Shown here: piece after piece, positions 31,015 through 39,696 of the stretch
Layout of the letters: each line of letters starts with the position of its first letter
Position numbering within the stretch: position 1 is the stretch's first letter
Source: JBBEAM01 sp942491105
Lineage (GTDB): Bacteria; Pseudomonadota; Alphaproteobacteria; Kiloniellales; DSM-21159
DNA: 64,000 bases
Assembly (NCBI GenBank): GCA_942491105.1
Contig: CALNZX010000001.1
Location: 124,001 to 188,000 of the forward strand
Direction: 5' to 3'
Notes under the pieces: model-generated
Databases searched by the model: none
What the model saw: only the letters and a program-made list of their open reading frames with translations
Told to the model about the DNA's origin: nothing
Program-made: the position numbers and the translations under genes

Positions 31015-32540
31015 GGGCGAGTTCGACGACGATCCGGATATCGCTCCTGATCTCGGCGGTGATGCTGCTTGAGGTGCTCTGCCAGATCGGTGTGATCAGC
31101 CCGCTGCAGCTGACAGCGCCCTCCACCATGGTGACCACGCTGATCGACATGATGGGCGAGCCCCAGTTCTGGGGGCACGCCAGCAAGACGGTCCGCAATA
31201 TCTTCATAGCCATCATACTGGCGACGGTGCTGGGCTTCCTGATCGGCTTGCTGCTCTACCGCGTGCAGCGGCTGCGCCGCGCGACCGAGCCGATCATCGC
31301 CAGTTACTACGCCCTGCCGTTCTTCGTGCTGTATCCGCTGGCTATCGTGATCGTCGGCATGAATGACATTTCGATCATCATCATGGGCTTCGCCTACGCG
31401 CTGGTGGCGATGATCACCAATACGCTGAGCGGGCTCGACCGGATTCCGCCGGTGCTCTCCAAGACGGGCCGCAGCTTTCGCATGGGACGTCTGCAGACGG
31501 CCGTGCTGATTCAGTTGCCAGCCGCCGCGCCCTATCTCTTTACCGGGGTTAAGCTGGTCCTCGGCTACGGCATGGCCGGCGTGATCGGGTCGGAGTTCAT
31601 CCTCTCGACCTCCGGCATCGGCTACTCGATTGCCTTCGCCTATGAGGGCTTCGAGAGCGAGCGCATGTACGGCCTGCTGCTCTTCGTCATTCTCATGGTG
31701 ACCATCCTGCTGACGGGCGTGCAGATCTTCGAGAAGCGCTCGCAGTTCACGGCCGGAGCCTCCTGGAATGTCAGTACGGCGCGCAAGCTCACCGGCGACG
31801 AAAGCCTGATGGTGCGCGTGAGCGAAGTCCTGGTGGTGGTGGCCTGCTTTTTCGCGATCTGGCAAGGCTTGCACTATCTCGTCGGCAGCGAAGCCCTGAC
31901 CTCGCCCATGGAAACCTGGGAGCGGGCCAAGGTGCTGTTCGCGACGGAGCGTTTCTGGGAACACGTCATGGAGACCCTGCGGGCCCTCGGTATCGCCCTG
32001 ATCATCGCGATCTTCGGCGGCGCGGCCTTGGGCATGTTCCTCGGCTTCAACAAGCGGGCCGGTGAAATCTTCGCGCCTATGTTCGTGGCTCTGCAGTCGA
32101 CGCCGAAGGTGACGCTCTATCCGGTGATGCTGCTGTTCTTCGGGCTCGGCTTTGCCGCCAAGGTTGCCTTCGGGGCGATCCACGGCATCATTCCGATGAC
32201 GCTGATCACCTACAACGCGACGCGGTCGATCAATCCCACGCTGGTGCGCACCGCAAAGGGAATGCGGCTGAGTGTGCTGCAGACTTTCTTGACGATCTTC
32301 GTGCCGGCGACGATTCCCGAGCTGGTGACGGCGATGCGCCTAAGCTTCTCCATCACCTTCCTGGGCGTGATGATCGGCGAGATGTTCGCGTCCGTGCAGG
32401 GCCTGGGGCATTTGATCATGGGCGGTATCGAGGTTAACGACGTTTCCATGATGATCTCGATTACCGTGCTGATCGGCGTCTTCGCGATCAGTATCAATGG
32501 CCTGCTGCTCTCGCTCGATAACCGGCTGCATCGGCGGTGA
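31011..32540 (+). CDS. ABC transporter permease with two fused membrane domains
   Basis: This 509-residue protein contains two complete SsuC-type permease domains in tandem, about residues 1-245 and 265-509, each with about six helices and its own cytoplasmic EAA-like loop (TGRSFRMGRLQTAVLIQLPA in the first, AKGMRLSVLQTFLTIFVPA in the second). Most importers of this class use a homodimer of a single-domain permease, so this is a fused heterodimer-like version. The ATG at 31011 overlaps the ATPase stop; an upstream extension was rejected. Confidence 0.92.
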   Translation: MRASSTTIRISLLISAVMLLEVLCQIGVISPLQLTAPSTMVTTLIDMMGEPQFWGHASKTVRNIFIAIILATVLGFLIGLLLYRVQRLRRATEPIIASYYALPFFVLYPLAIVIVGMNDISIIIMGFAYALVAMITNTLSGLDRIPPVLSKTGRSFRMGRLQTAVLIQLPAAAPYLFTGVKLVLGYGMAGVIGSEFILSTSGIGYSIAFAYEGFESERMYGLLLFVILMVTILLTGVQIFEKRSQFTAGASWNVSTARKLTGDESLMVRVSEVLVVVACFFAIWQGLHYLVGSEALTSPMETWERAKVLFATERFWEHVMETLRALGIALIIAIFGGAALGMFLGFNKRAGEIFAPMFVALQSTPKVTLYPVMLLFFGLGFAAKVAFGAIHGIIPMTLITYNATRSINPTLVRTAKGMRLSVLQTFLTIFVPATIPELVTAMRLSFSITFLGVMIGEMFASVQGLGHLIMGGIEVNDVSMMISITVLIGVFAISINGLLLSLDNRLHRR

Positions 32541-33244
32541 TACCGGCGGTCTCCAGCCACCCAAAGCTGATCTACTTCGCCGAGCGGCCGTCAGGCCGCG
32601 ACAGCGCAGGCTTTCGGGAGCGCTGGAGACAACACGCCAGGCTAGGCATGTCGATGCCGCGCTGGCGCAATGTTCAGCGCTACGCCCACTGTGACAGTCT
32701 GTCCCTGCCTGGCGGGGCGCTGCCCGTGGCCTGGTGCGACGGCGTTGCCATGGTGTGGTACCGCAGCGAAGAGACGCGCCTGTGCCATGTCTCGGACCGT
32801 TCGGCGGCTCCACGGATGAAGCAGGACGAAGTGGAAACCTTCGCCAGACCGGTGCGCGACGTCGCGTTGCTGGCCGAGGAGTGGCTGTTCAAGCCTTGCG
32901 AACCGGCGGCCTACAAACTCTTCCTGCGCGTTTGGAGGCAGCCCGAGAAATCGCTACAGGACTTTCAGGATTGGTGGCGGGAAAGCTTCGGCCCGCGGTT
33001 GCTGCAACGGCTGGAATCCGAGGGCATTTGCCAGGGCTATATTCAGAACCATGCGCGCTCGCAGGACAGCGGGGAAGCGGTTCCGCCGCCCCTGTGCGAC
33101 TGCGTCGACGAACTGGCCTGCGATGACGCCGCGGCTTGCGATTTGGCCGTGCGGGAGACGCTGGACGCCACCGCGGCGCTGGCGGCCCATGTACTGGATT
33201 TCAAGGCGATCTGGACGGAGGAGACTCTGCTCTACAGTCCATGA
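32537..33244 (+). CDS. EthD-like / dimeric alpha-beta barrel protein, function unknown
   Basis: This 235-residue protein starts with GTG overlapping the permease stop, so it is the fourth cistron of the importer operon. Two similar halves can be seen: KLIYFAERPSGRDSAGFRER near the start and LFLRVWRQPEKSLQDFQDWW near residue 135, resembling the ferredoxin-like folds of EthD proteins. EthD is needed for P450-dependent ether breakdown in some actinobacteria, and a P450 lies 2.3 kb downstream. The family call is tentative. Confidence 0.55.
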   Translation: MIPAVSSHPKLIYFAERPSGRDSAGFRERWRQHARLGMSMPRWRNVQRYAHCDSLSLPGGALPVAWCDGVAMVWYRSEETRLCHVSDRSAAPRMKQDEVETFARPVRDVALLAEEWLFKPCEPAAYKLFLRVWRQPEKSLQDFQDWWRESFGPRLLQRLESEGICQGYIQNHARSQDSGEAVPPPLCDCVDELACDDAAACDLAVRETLDATAALAAHVLDFKAIWTEETLLYSP

Positions 33245-33255
33245 CCAGCAATGCC

Positions 33256-34389
33256 CTAGTTGTAAGCCTCGAGATCGCCGCGTTCGAAGGCGCGGATATC
33301 GGCCATGCGTCCGGCGCGCACTTTGTCGGCCCACTGCGGATCGGCGAGGATGGCGCGTCCCACCGCCGCCAGGTCGAACTCCTCGCGGGCCATCGCGTCC
33401 AGCAGTTGATCGAGATCGGTCACCTGCGCGTTGATCTCCGCCTTGTCGCGGAAAAACTTGGAGTGATGCGGCTGATCGAGGCCGATGCTGCCGACGGCGA
33501 TGGTCGGCTTGCCGGAGAGAGCCCGGGTCCAGGCCGCGAGACTGCGGGGACTGTCCTCGAAGGCGGCTTCCCAGAAGCGCCGCGTACTGACATCGAAGAC
33601 GTCGACCCCGGCTTCCACGAGGCCCTTCAGCAGAACTTCCAGTTCAGCGGGGGTCTCCGCGATGCGCGCGGCGTAGTCGGTCATCTTCCATTGGGAGAAG
33701 CGGAAGACGATCGGAAAGTCTGGCCCCACGGCGTCCCGGATCGCCGCGACGACCATGCAGGCGAAGCGCGAGCGTTCCGCGATGCCGCCGCCGAAGTCAC
33801 CGTTGCGGGGGTTGCTTTCAGGCCAGAAGAACTGATCCATCAGATAGCCATGGGCGCCATGCAGGGCGACGCCGTCGCAGCCCATTTCACGGGCCGTGCG
33901 CGCGCCCCGAGCGTAGGACTGCGCGATCTCCCGCATGTCCTCGGCGTCCATCGCCTTAACCGTCACGCGGCCGTTCTCGGTGATCTCGCGCGGGCCGTAT
34001 CCAGGTACGGCAGGGTCGCTGGGCATGCCCAGACGGCGGACCTCGCCGACATGCCAAAGCTGCGGCATGAACTTGGCGCCGGTCGCCTGTACCGCCGTTA
34101 CGACCTTTTCCCAGCCTCGCAGCGCTTCCGCGCCGAAGAAGTGCGGGATGTTGCGATAGGACTTACCTTCGTCCGCCTCGGCCGAGGGGTGATCGATAAA
34201 GGTGCCTTCGCTGAAGATCAGCCCAATCCCACCTTCGCCGCGCCGCCGGTAATACTGCACCACGTCCGAGGTCGGTACTCCTCCGGGCGAACGCTTGCGC
34301 GTCATCGGCGCCATCGCGATGCGGTTGCGCAGGGTCGTGTTGCCAAGCGGGAAGGGCGTGAAAAGAAGATCTACCGAGGACTGGGGCAT
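33256..34389 (-). CDS. NADH:flavin oxidoreductase (Old Yellow Enzyme family)
   Basis: This 377-residue FMN-dependent TIM-barrel enzyme has NRIAMAPMTRKRSPGGVPT at the start and the class motif LHGAHGYLMDQFFWPESNPR, with the substrate-binding His pair. It would reduce an activated C=C bond or demethylate. The start at 34389 was chosen because the upstream extension runs into the divergent dehydrogenase gene. It is transcribed opposite to its neighbours. Confidence 0.92.
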   Translation of the reverse strand: MPQSSVDLLFTPFPLGNTTLRNRIAMAPMTRKRSPGGVPTSDVVQYYRRRGEGGIGLIFSEGTFIDHPSAEADEGKSYRNIPHFFGAEALRGWEKVVTAVQATGAKFMPQLWHVGEVRRLGMPSDPAVPGYGPREITENGRVTVKAMDAEDMREIAQSYARGARTAREMGCDGVALHGAHGYLMDQFFWPESNPRNGDFGGGIAERSRFACMVVAAIRDAVGPDFPIVFRFSQWKMTDYAARIAETPAELEVLLKGLVEAGVDVFDVSTRRFWEAAFEDSPRSLAAWTRALSGKPTIAVGSIGLDQPHHSKFFRDKAEINAQVTDLDQLLDAMAREEFDLAAVGRAILADPQWADKVRAGRMADIRAFERGDLEAYN

Positions 34390-34432
34390 GATGTGTCTCG
34401 CATCGCTAATGGGACCGCATAGGGAGGATGGA

Positions 34433-35323
34433 ATGAAGATCGGATTTGTCGGACTGGGCCTGATGGGCCTGCCCATGGCGCATCGTTTGATCGATGCCGG
34501 CCATGAGCTGCATGTTTACAGCGCGAACGCAGAATCGCTCGCCGAGTTGACCGCCAAGGGCGCCCGGCCGGCGGAGTCTCTGCTCGATGTTGCCGGGCGC
34601 GTCGAGGTTTTCTGCGCTTGCCGGGTCACGCCGGAGCAATCGCGGGAGGTCTTTCTGGGCGACGAGGGCGTGATCTCCCTGGAGACTCCGCCGCCGCTCT
34701 GCATCGACTTCGCGACCATCGAACCACTGGTGTCGCGGCAGATCGGCGCGCGTCTCGCGGATGCCGGCATCGCCTATCTCGATGCGCCGATCAGTGGCGG
34801 CCCGACCGCCGCGCGGCAGGGTACCCTCAGCGTCATCGTCGGCGGGGACTCTGGCGCGGTCGAGCGGGCGCAGCCGATTTTCGATGCCTTCGGCAAGCAG
34901 ACTTTCCACATGGGCGGGCCCGGCACCGGCGTCACCGCGAAGCTGTGCAACAACATGATTTCGATCACCACCCATGCCCTGGTCGCCGAAGCCATGGTGC
35001 TCGGCGTCAAGGCGGGGATCGATGCCGCTGCGCTCTATGAGGTGATGCGCAACAGCTCGGCGTCGAGCCAAACCCTCAACCGCGTTGTGCCGAACCATTT
35101 CCTGCCGCGCGACTTCAAGGCGGCGGCCACGCTGGAGATGGTCATGAAGGATCTGCAGGGCGCGATTTCGCTGGCCCGCGCGGAGGGTGTGCGGCTGTTG
35201 CTGCCGAACGTCGCCATGCAGTGCTTCGTCGATGCCGCGGGCCGCGGTCACCTGCAGGACGATATCGCTTCGGTGATCCTGCCGATGGAGGAAATCGCCG
35301 GCGTGACGGTCGGCTCTTCGTGA
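34433..35323 (+). CDS. NAD(P)-dependent beta-hydroxyacid dehydrogenase (3-hydroxyisobutyrate dehydrogenase family)
   Basis: This 296-residue enzyme has the Rossmann motif GFVGLGLMGLPMAHRL, the substrate motif DAPISGGPTAARQGTLSVIV and the catalytic Lys in GVTAKLCNNMI. It would oxidise a 2-methyl-3-hydroxy acid or similar to a semialdehyde. The ATG at 34433 follows AGGGAGG. A second member of this family is at 55569. Confidence 0.92.
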   Translation: MKIGFVGLGLMGLPMAHRLIDAGHELHVYSANAESLAELTAKGARPAESLLDVAGRVEVFCACRVTPEQSREVFLGDEGVISLETPPPLCIDFATIEPLVSRQIGARLADAGIAYLDAPISGGPTAARQGTLSVIVGGDSGAVERAQPIFDAFGKQTFHMGGPGTGVTAKLCNNMISITTHALVAEAMVLGVKAGIDAAALYEVMRNSSASSQTLNRVVPNHFLPRDFKAAATLEMVMKDLQGAISLARAEGVRLLLPNVAMQCFVDAAGRGHLQDDIASVILPMEEIAGVTVGSS

Positions 35324-35388
35324 CTGCCCGAGGTCTTGAAGCTGCTTCATGCGGACGGCCTTGGCGGCGGAATAAGCGATTGCATAGA

Positions 35389-35416
35389 TTGACACTGTGA
35401 TGGATTTCTTCACAAT
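35389..35416 (+). promoter_or_regulatory. Promoter with shared operator, copy 2 (cytochrome P450)
   Basis: TTGACA (35389-35394), one base, then TGTGAT-N7-TTCACA (35396-35414), with CACAAT (35411-35416) as -10 at 16-base spacing. It lies about 90 bases before the P450 start at 35503. Confidence 0.62.
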
Positions 35417-35502
35417 CATGATATGCCTGAATAGCATGTCGATGGAAAAACTCGAAGACAAAGCCGCCGCGAGCGCTGTGTCGGCCGTGATGGGAGTGCG
35501 CG

Positions 35503-36726
35503 ATGCCTAAAGACGACGGATGCCCCTTTTCGAAAGCCGGAGCGCCCCTGTTCCCCTTCAGCCGGAGCAAGCAGTTCGATCTGCCGCAGGAATACGCCAT
35601 CGCGCGCGAACAGTGCCCGGTCGCGCCGGTCAAGCTGTGGAATGGGCAGCAGGCGTGGCTGCTGACCCGCTACAAGCACTATTGCGAGGTCCTTCTCGAC
35701 GATCGCTTCAGCGGTGAGTTCGCGCGGGACGATTTCCCGACAGTGACCGAGGCGCGCAAGACGATCGATAAGCTGGAGCGCGCCTTCGTCGGCATGGACA
35801 ACCCGCGGCACGATCACTACCGCAGGATGTTCACCAAGGAATTCACCACCAAGCGCATGATGGCGCTTAAGCCGAAGGTCGAGGCGCTGACCGACCGGCT
35901 GCTTGACGAAATGGAAGAGCAGGGGCCGCCGGCCGATCTGGTGGCGGCGCTCGGCATCGAACTGCCCGCGCTGGTGATGTGCGACCTGTTCGGCTCGCCC
36001 TATGACGACCACACCTATATCGCCAAGTGCGCCGCTGGCCGCCATGGCCTGGGGCAGTCGGTGGAGCAAGCGGCGAAGAGCGCCAACGACCTCGTCGAGT
36101 ACTGCCGGCAGCTGATTGTCGAGAAGGAAAAGAACCCGGCCGACGACATGCTGAGCCGGGTGATTCAGGATCAAGTCCTGCCCGGGCATCTGACCCGCGA
36201 GGAGCTCGCCGATATCTGCTCGATGATCCTGCGCGCCGGTCATGACACCACGACCAACATGATCGGCCTGGGTACCCTGCTGTTGCTGGAGCATCCCGAG
36301 GAGCTGGAAAAACTAAAGGCCGATCCCGCCTTGGTGCACTCGGCGGTCGAGGAGCTGCTGCGCTTCCTCACGCCGGTTCAGTTCGCACCCCGCCGGATCG
36401 CGCTTGAGGATGCCGAAATCGGCGGATCGAAGATCGAGGGCGGGGATGGCGTCTTTGCAATCTCGGCTTCCGCCAATCGTGATCCCGAGGAATTTCCCGA
36501 CCCCGATCGATTCGATATCACCAGGGATGCCAGCCACCATGTGTCGTTTGGCTATGGCATCCATCGCTGTCTAGGGCAGCAGCTGGCGCGTATCGAGCTG
36601 CACGTCGTCTTCGACAAGCTGTTCAAGCGCTTCCCCAATCTGCGCCTCGATGTGCCCTTGGAAGAGGTTCCCTTCAAATACGATTCGCAGATCTATGGGC
36701 TCTACCGGCTGCCCGTTGCCTGGTGA
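35503..36726 (+). CDS. Cytochrome P450
   Basis: This 407-residue soluble bacterial P450 has an I-helix LRAGHDTTTNMIG with the acid-alcohol pair (DT), the ExxR motif in VEELLRFL and the haem loop FGYGIHRCLGQQLA with Cys356 as haem ligand. It would hydroxylate or dealkylate a substrate using electrons from the ferredoxin at 41652 and reductase at 40471. The last 25 bases overlap the convergent transporter gene. It has its own operator-bearing promoter. Confidence 0.95.
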   Translation: MPKDDGCPFSKAGAPLFPFSRSKQFDLPQEYAIAREQCPVAPVKLWNGQQAWLLTRYKHYCEVLLDDRFSGEFARDDFPTVTEARKTIDKLERAFVGMDNPRHDHYRRMFTKEFTTKRMMALKPKVEALTDRLLDEMEEQGPPADLVAALGIELPALVMCDLFGSPYDDHTYIAKCAAGRHGLGQSVEQAAKSANDLVEYCRQLIVEKEKNPADDMLSRVIQDQVLPGHLTREELADICSMILRAGHDTTTNMIGLGTLLLLEHPEELEKLKADPALVHSAVEELLRFLTPVQFAPRRIALEDAEIGGSKIEGGDGVFAISASANRDPEEFPDPDRFDITRDASHHVSFGYGIHRCLGQQLARIELHVVFDKLFKRFPNLRLDVPLEEVPFKYDSQIYGLYRLPVAW

Positions 36727-37787
36727 GGAGCGCCGGCGAAGTAGCGCAGTATGAAGGGAAAGCCGAAGGTCAGAACGATCAGCCGCAGGGTATGATGGAT
36801 GCCGACAAAACCTGGATCCACGTCGAAGACCGCGGATAGCAGGATCATCGCCTCGGCGCCGCCCGGTGCGAAGGCGAGGGTTAGCGCAGCCGCCGGGTAG
36901 TCGAGAACTCCGGAGAGCGCGAAAGCGCCGGCCAGGGTGAGGGCTGTCGCCATGATCGCGCCGAGCAGGGAAGGGGCGAGCGCGGCGATGAAGGCCTGCC
37001 GCTTGCACTGCGCCAGCCCCAGCCCGATGTAGATGCCCACGAGAACCTGCAGCCCGGCCAGCGCCAGGGACGGAATCTCGAAGCTCAACACCCCCGTAGC
37101 CGAAAGCGCGCCGACGGCAATGGCGGCGAAGAACATCTCCCCGCCAAGCAGATTGACGCGCCGCGCCAGCAGGACGCAGGCGATTGTCACGGCGCTGGCG
37201 ATCGCCAGATCCAGGCTCAGCGGCACGCTGGGGCTCGTCGGCGCCGAATGGAAGGTGCCGATGCTCAGGGGCAGCAGCCCCATGAGTACGAGAACCCGCA
37301 CGAGCTGCACCACCGTAACCCGGTCCATATCGGCCCGCATGGCCTGCGCGCCCACGAAGGCGAGCAGGACGTTGCCAGGCCAGGCGCAGGAGATGGCGGT
37401 GGCGCGGCTCGCGCTCCAGAAAACGCGGTGCAGCAGATAGGTCAGCCAGGCCATCAGGACGAGCAGGAAGAACATCGCCAGCAGGCTCCAGGGCAAAACG
37501 GCCGCCGAGAGCAGCAACTCCCGCTCGATGGCGGCGCCGACGGTCATACCCGCGAAGCCCATGGCAAGGCTGCGTAGCAAGCCGGGAACCTGGACTTGAG
37601 TCTTCAGCAGGCTGGCGGCAAAGGAAGCGGCGATGGCGCCAATGATCCACCCGCCGGGAACCCCCAGCGAGCTGACCAGGAATCCGCCGAGGCTGCCAAG
37701 AAGGAGCGTTAGTCCAAGAGAGACTGCGGAAGAGAGCAAGGCGGGTTTCCAGGACGAAGTCTCAAGCCGGAGAGCCCCGCCGAACAA
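36702..37787 (-). CDS. AbrB family membrane protein (putative transporter)
   Basis: This 361-residue membrane protein has about ten hydrophobic segments and repeats the AbrB-duplication pattern: LGVPGGWIIGAIAASFAASL in the first half and DYPAAALTLAFAPGGAEAMI in the second. The family is often mislabelled ammonia monooxygenase; it is more likely a transporter. The only plausible start is a TTG at 37787 that abuts the shared operator, so the divergent cupin gene and this one may be controlled together. Confidence 0.82.
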   Translation of the reverse strand: MFGGALRLETSSWKPALLSSAVSLGLTLLLGSLGGFLVSSLGVPGGWIIGAIAASFAASLLKTQVQVPGLLRSLAMGFAGMTVGAAIERELLLSAAVLPWSLLAMFFLLVLMAWLTYLLHRVFWSASRATAISCAWPGNVLLAFVGAQAMRADMDRVTVVQLVRVLVLMGLLPLSIGTFHSAPTSPSVPLSLDLAIASAVTIACVLLARRVNLLGGEMFFAAIAVGALSATGVLSFEIPSLALAGLQVLVGIYIGLGLAQCKRQAFIAALAPSLLGAIMATALTLAGAFALSGVLDYPAAALTLAFAPGGAEAMILLSAVFDVDPGFVGIHHTLRLIVLTFGFPFILRYFAGAPHQATGSR

Positions 37788-37815
37788 TTGACAATATGAT
37801 ATCTAAGATCATAAT
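37788..37815 (+). promoter_or_regulatory. Promoter with shared operator, copy 3 (bicupin/FAH genes)
   Basis: TTGACA (37788-37793), one base, then a perfect TATGAT-N7-ATCATA inverted repeat (37795-37813), with CATAAT (37810-37815) as -10 at 16-base spacing. This is the best-matching copy. It lies between the divergent AbrB-like and bicupin genes. Confidence 0.68.
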
Positions 37816-37873
37816 GACGATAGAGTAACAAAGCAAATCCACGCGCTGTCGCGGATGGGAGGAATCTTCAAGG

Positions 37874-38743
37874 ATGAGCATTCAAGGCGCTACTGGAGTT
37901 CGGGAAGCCGATCTTCCCTGGGTCGATATCGGTGTCCGCCCGGGCTACAATCAGCGGTATCAGGGCTTTTTCGATAAGCAGCGTGGCATCAGCGCGCGCG
38001 TCGGCAGCCTTTACGCCGAGCCCTATTATCACTCCCCGCGGCATCGTCACACCTTTCAGCAAGTGCGCTACGTGCTTTCCGGAGAGATGAAGTACGGCAA
38101 GGAAGTCTATGGGGTTGGCGACTGCCTCTACATTCCCGAGGGCGCCTACTACGGCCCGATCAAGCCGGTGGACAATGGCGAGCAGTTGCACTTCGCCGAT
38201 ATTCAGTTCGAGGGCCCGTCGGGCATCCCCTATCCCGAGCCCGAGGAGGTTGTCGACGCGCAGCGCAAAATGGCGCAGGAAGGCGTGTTCGAGGAAGGCG
38301 TCTATACCTTCCCCAATGGCCGCAAGCGCGATGCCTATGAAGCGATCCTGGAAGTCATCACCGGCCAGAAGATCGAGTATCCCAAGCCCCGAATGAACAG
38401 CTACACGGTGCTGCGCAGCTCGGGCATCCCCTGGCATGCCCACTCCGAGCTTGAGGGCGTGGAGGCGAAGGATCTCGCGTACTTCTTCGAAACCGGACCC
38501 AACATCAAGATGGCCCGCATCGAAAAGGGCAAGGCCTTGCCGGGCGCCACGCCGGTTGGACACCGCGCGGTGTTCCTGATCGAGGGCGATGTTTCCTTCA
38601 ACGGCGCGAACTATGACCCGCTGTCCTATTTCATGCTGCCGAGCGGCGAAGCCCATGGCCCCATGGAGGCCAGCTCCGACGCGACGCTGCTGATGGTGGG
38701 CTGGAGCTCGCAAGGCGAGCGCCTGCCGCTCGACCTGTTTTAG
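37874..38743 (+). CDS. Bicupin protein, possible ring-cleavage dioxygenase
   Basis: This 289-residue protein has two cupin domains. The first, about residues 40-115, has the metal motif SPRHRHTFQQVRYVLSGEM. The second, about residues 190-280, has AVFLIEGDVSFNG and MLPSGEAHGPM. Gentisate-type dioxygenases are bicupins placed next to FAH-family hydrolases, as here, so ring or C-C cleavage is plausible. This protein is shorter than gentisate dioxygenases (about 350), so the reaction is unproven. The start has GGGAGG upstream. Confidence 0.75.
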   Translation: MSIQGATGVREADLPWVDIGVRPGYNQRYQGFFDKQRGISARVGSLYAEPYYHSPRHRHTFQQVRYVLSGEMKYGKEVYGVGDCLYIPEGAYYGPIKPVDNGEQLHFADIQFEGPSGIPYPEPEEVVDAQRKMAQEGVFEEGVYTFPNGRKRDAYEAILEVITGQKIEYPKPRMNSYTVLRSSGIPWHAHSELEGVEAKDLAYFFETGPNIKMARIEKGKALPGATPVGHRAVFLIEGDVSFNGANYDPLSYFMLPSGEAHGPMEASSDATLLMVGWSSQGERLPLDLF

Positions 38744-38763
38744 AGACGGGCGGGGCCGCCTTC

Positions 38764-39696
38764 ATGCGTCTCGCCACGCTGCGCCGCAGACAAGACGGCC
38801 TCACCGCGCTCGCCTTCGCGGAGGACGAGACTCATTTCTATCCCGTGGCCGAGGTCGCGGAGCGGATGGGTGTCGCCCTCGACCCCGCGCTTATCGATCC
38901 GCTGGGCACGCTCTGGCTACGGCCAGAGGGCTTGGCCCAGCTGGCCGAGTTGGATGCCCGGCGCGCCGGGCTCGATCTGGATCCGGCGGATTTGCAGGCC
39001 TGGCACTGGATGCCGCCGGTGCCGCGGCCCGGCAAGATTATCGCGGTCGGCCGTAACTACATGGACCATGTGCGCGAAGGCCAGGAGATCTGGAAGAAGC
39101 GCGGCAAGACGGTGGAAATTCCGAAATACCCCACCGCCTTCGCGAAGTTCCCTTCAAGCCTGTCGGGGCCGCGCGACGAGATCCGCATTCCGGCTGGGCT
39201 GGACGATATCGACTACGAGATCGAGCTGGCGGTGGTGATCGGGACGGCGGCGCTCGACGTTTCCGCCGGTGAGGCGCTGCGGCATGTCGCCGGCTATACG
39301 ATCTGCAACGACCTTGCGACGCGCGGTATCCAGCGGCGGGAAATGGAAGCCCAGGTCGGCATCGCCCTGGCCAAGAATTTTCCAGGCTTCGCCCCGATGG
39401 GGCCCTGGCTGACCACCAGCGACGCCGCCGGCGATCCGCAAGACCTGCGCGTTACTCTGGAAGTCGATGGCGAGGTACGGCAGGACGCCAGCACCTCCGA
39501 TATGATTTTCCCGGTGGCCGAGCTGATTGCATACTGGTCGCCGATGGGACTGGAGCCCGGCGATATCCTGATTACCGGGACGCCCTCGGGCGTGGCCCTG
39601 GCTCGCGAGGAGCCGGAGAAATACTACCTGCGGCCGGGGCAGACGGTTACTGCGCGGATCGAAGGCTTGGGTGAGCTGCGGAATCCGGTTCGCTAG
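38764..39696 (+). CDS. Fumarylacetoacetate hydrolase family protein
   Basis: This 310-residue enzyme has the FAH catalytic domain from about residue 95: AVGRNYMDHVRE, the metal-site Glu/Asp in DDIDYEIELAVVIG and GYTICNDLATRG, and the family C-terminal LEPGDILITGTPSGVAL. It would hydrolyse or hydrate an acylpyruvate-type product. It is co-transcribed with the bicupin gene (20-base gap). Its 3' end overlaps that of the convergent IclR gene by 50 bases. Confidence 0.92.
   Translation: MRLATLRRRQDGLTALAFAEDETHFYPVAEVAERMGVALDPALIDPLGTLWLRPEGLAQLAELDARRAGLDLDPADLQAWHWMPPVPRPGKIIAVGRNYMDHVREGQEIWKKRGKTVEIPKYPTAFAKFPSSLSGPRDEIRIPAGLDDIDYEIELAVVIGTAALDVSAGEALRHVAGYTICNDLATRGIQRREMEAQVGIALAKNFPGFAPMGPWLTTSDAAGDPQDLRVTLEVDGEVRQDASTSDMIFPVAELIAYWSPMGLEPGDILITGTPSGVALAREEPEKYYLRPGQTVTARIEGLGELRNPVR

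Noticed and set aside
30576..32183. 535-codon minus-strand frame opposite the importer genes
   Set aside because: His/Gln/Arg-rich shadow of the permease; no domain or ribosome site.
33136..34422. 428-codon plus-strand frame opposite the Old Yellow Enzyme gene
   Set aside because: Shadow; the minus strand has the complete enzyme motifs.
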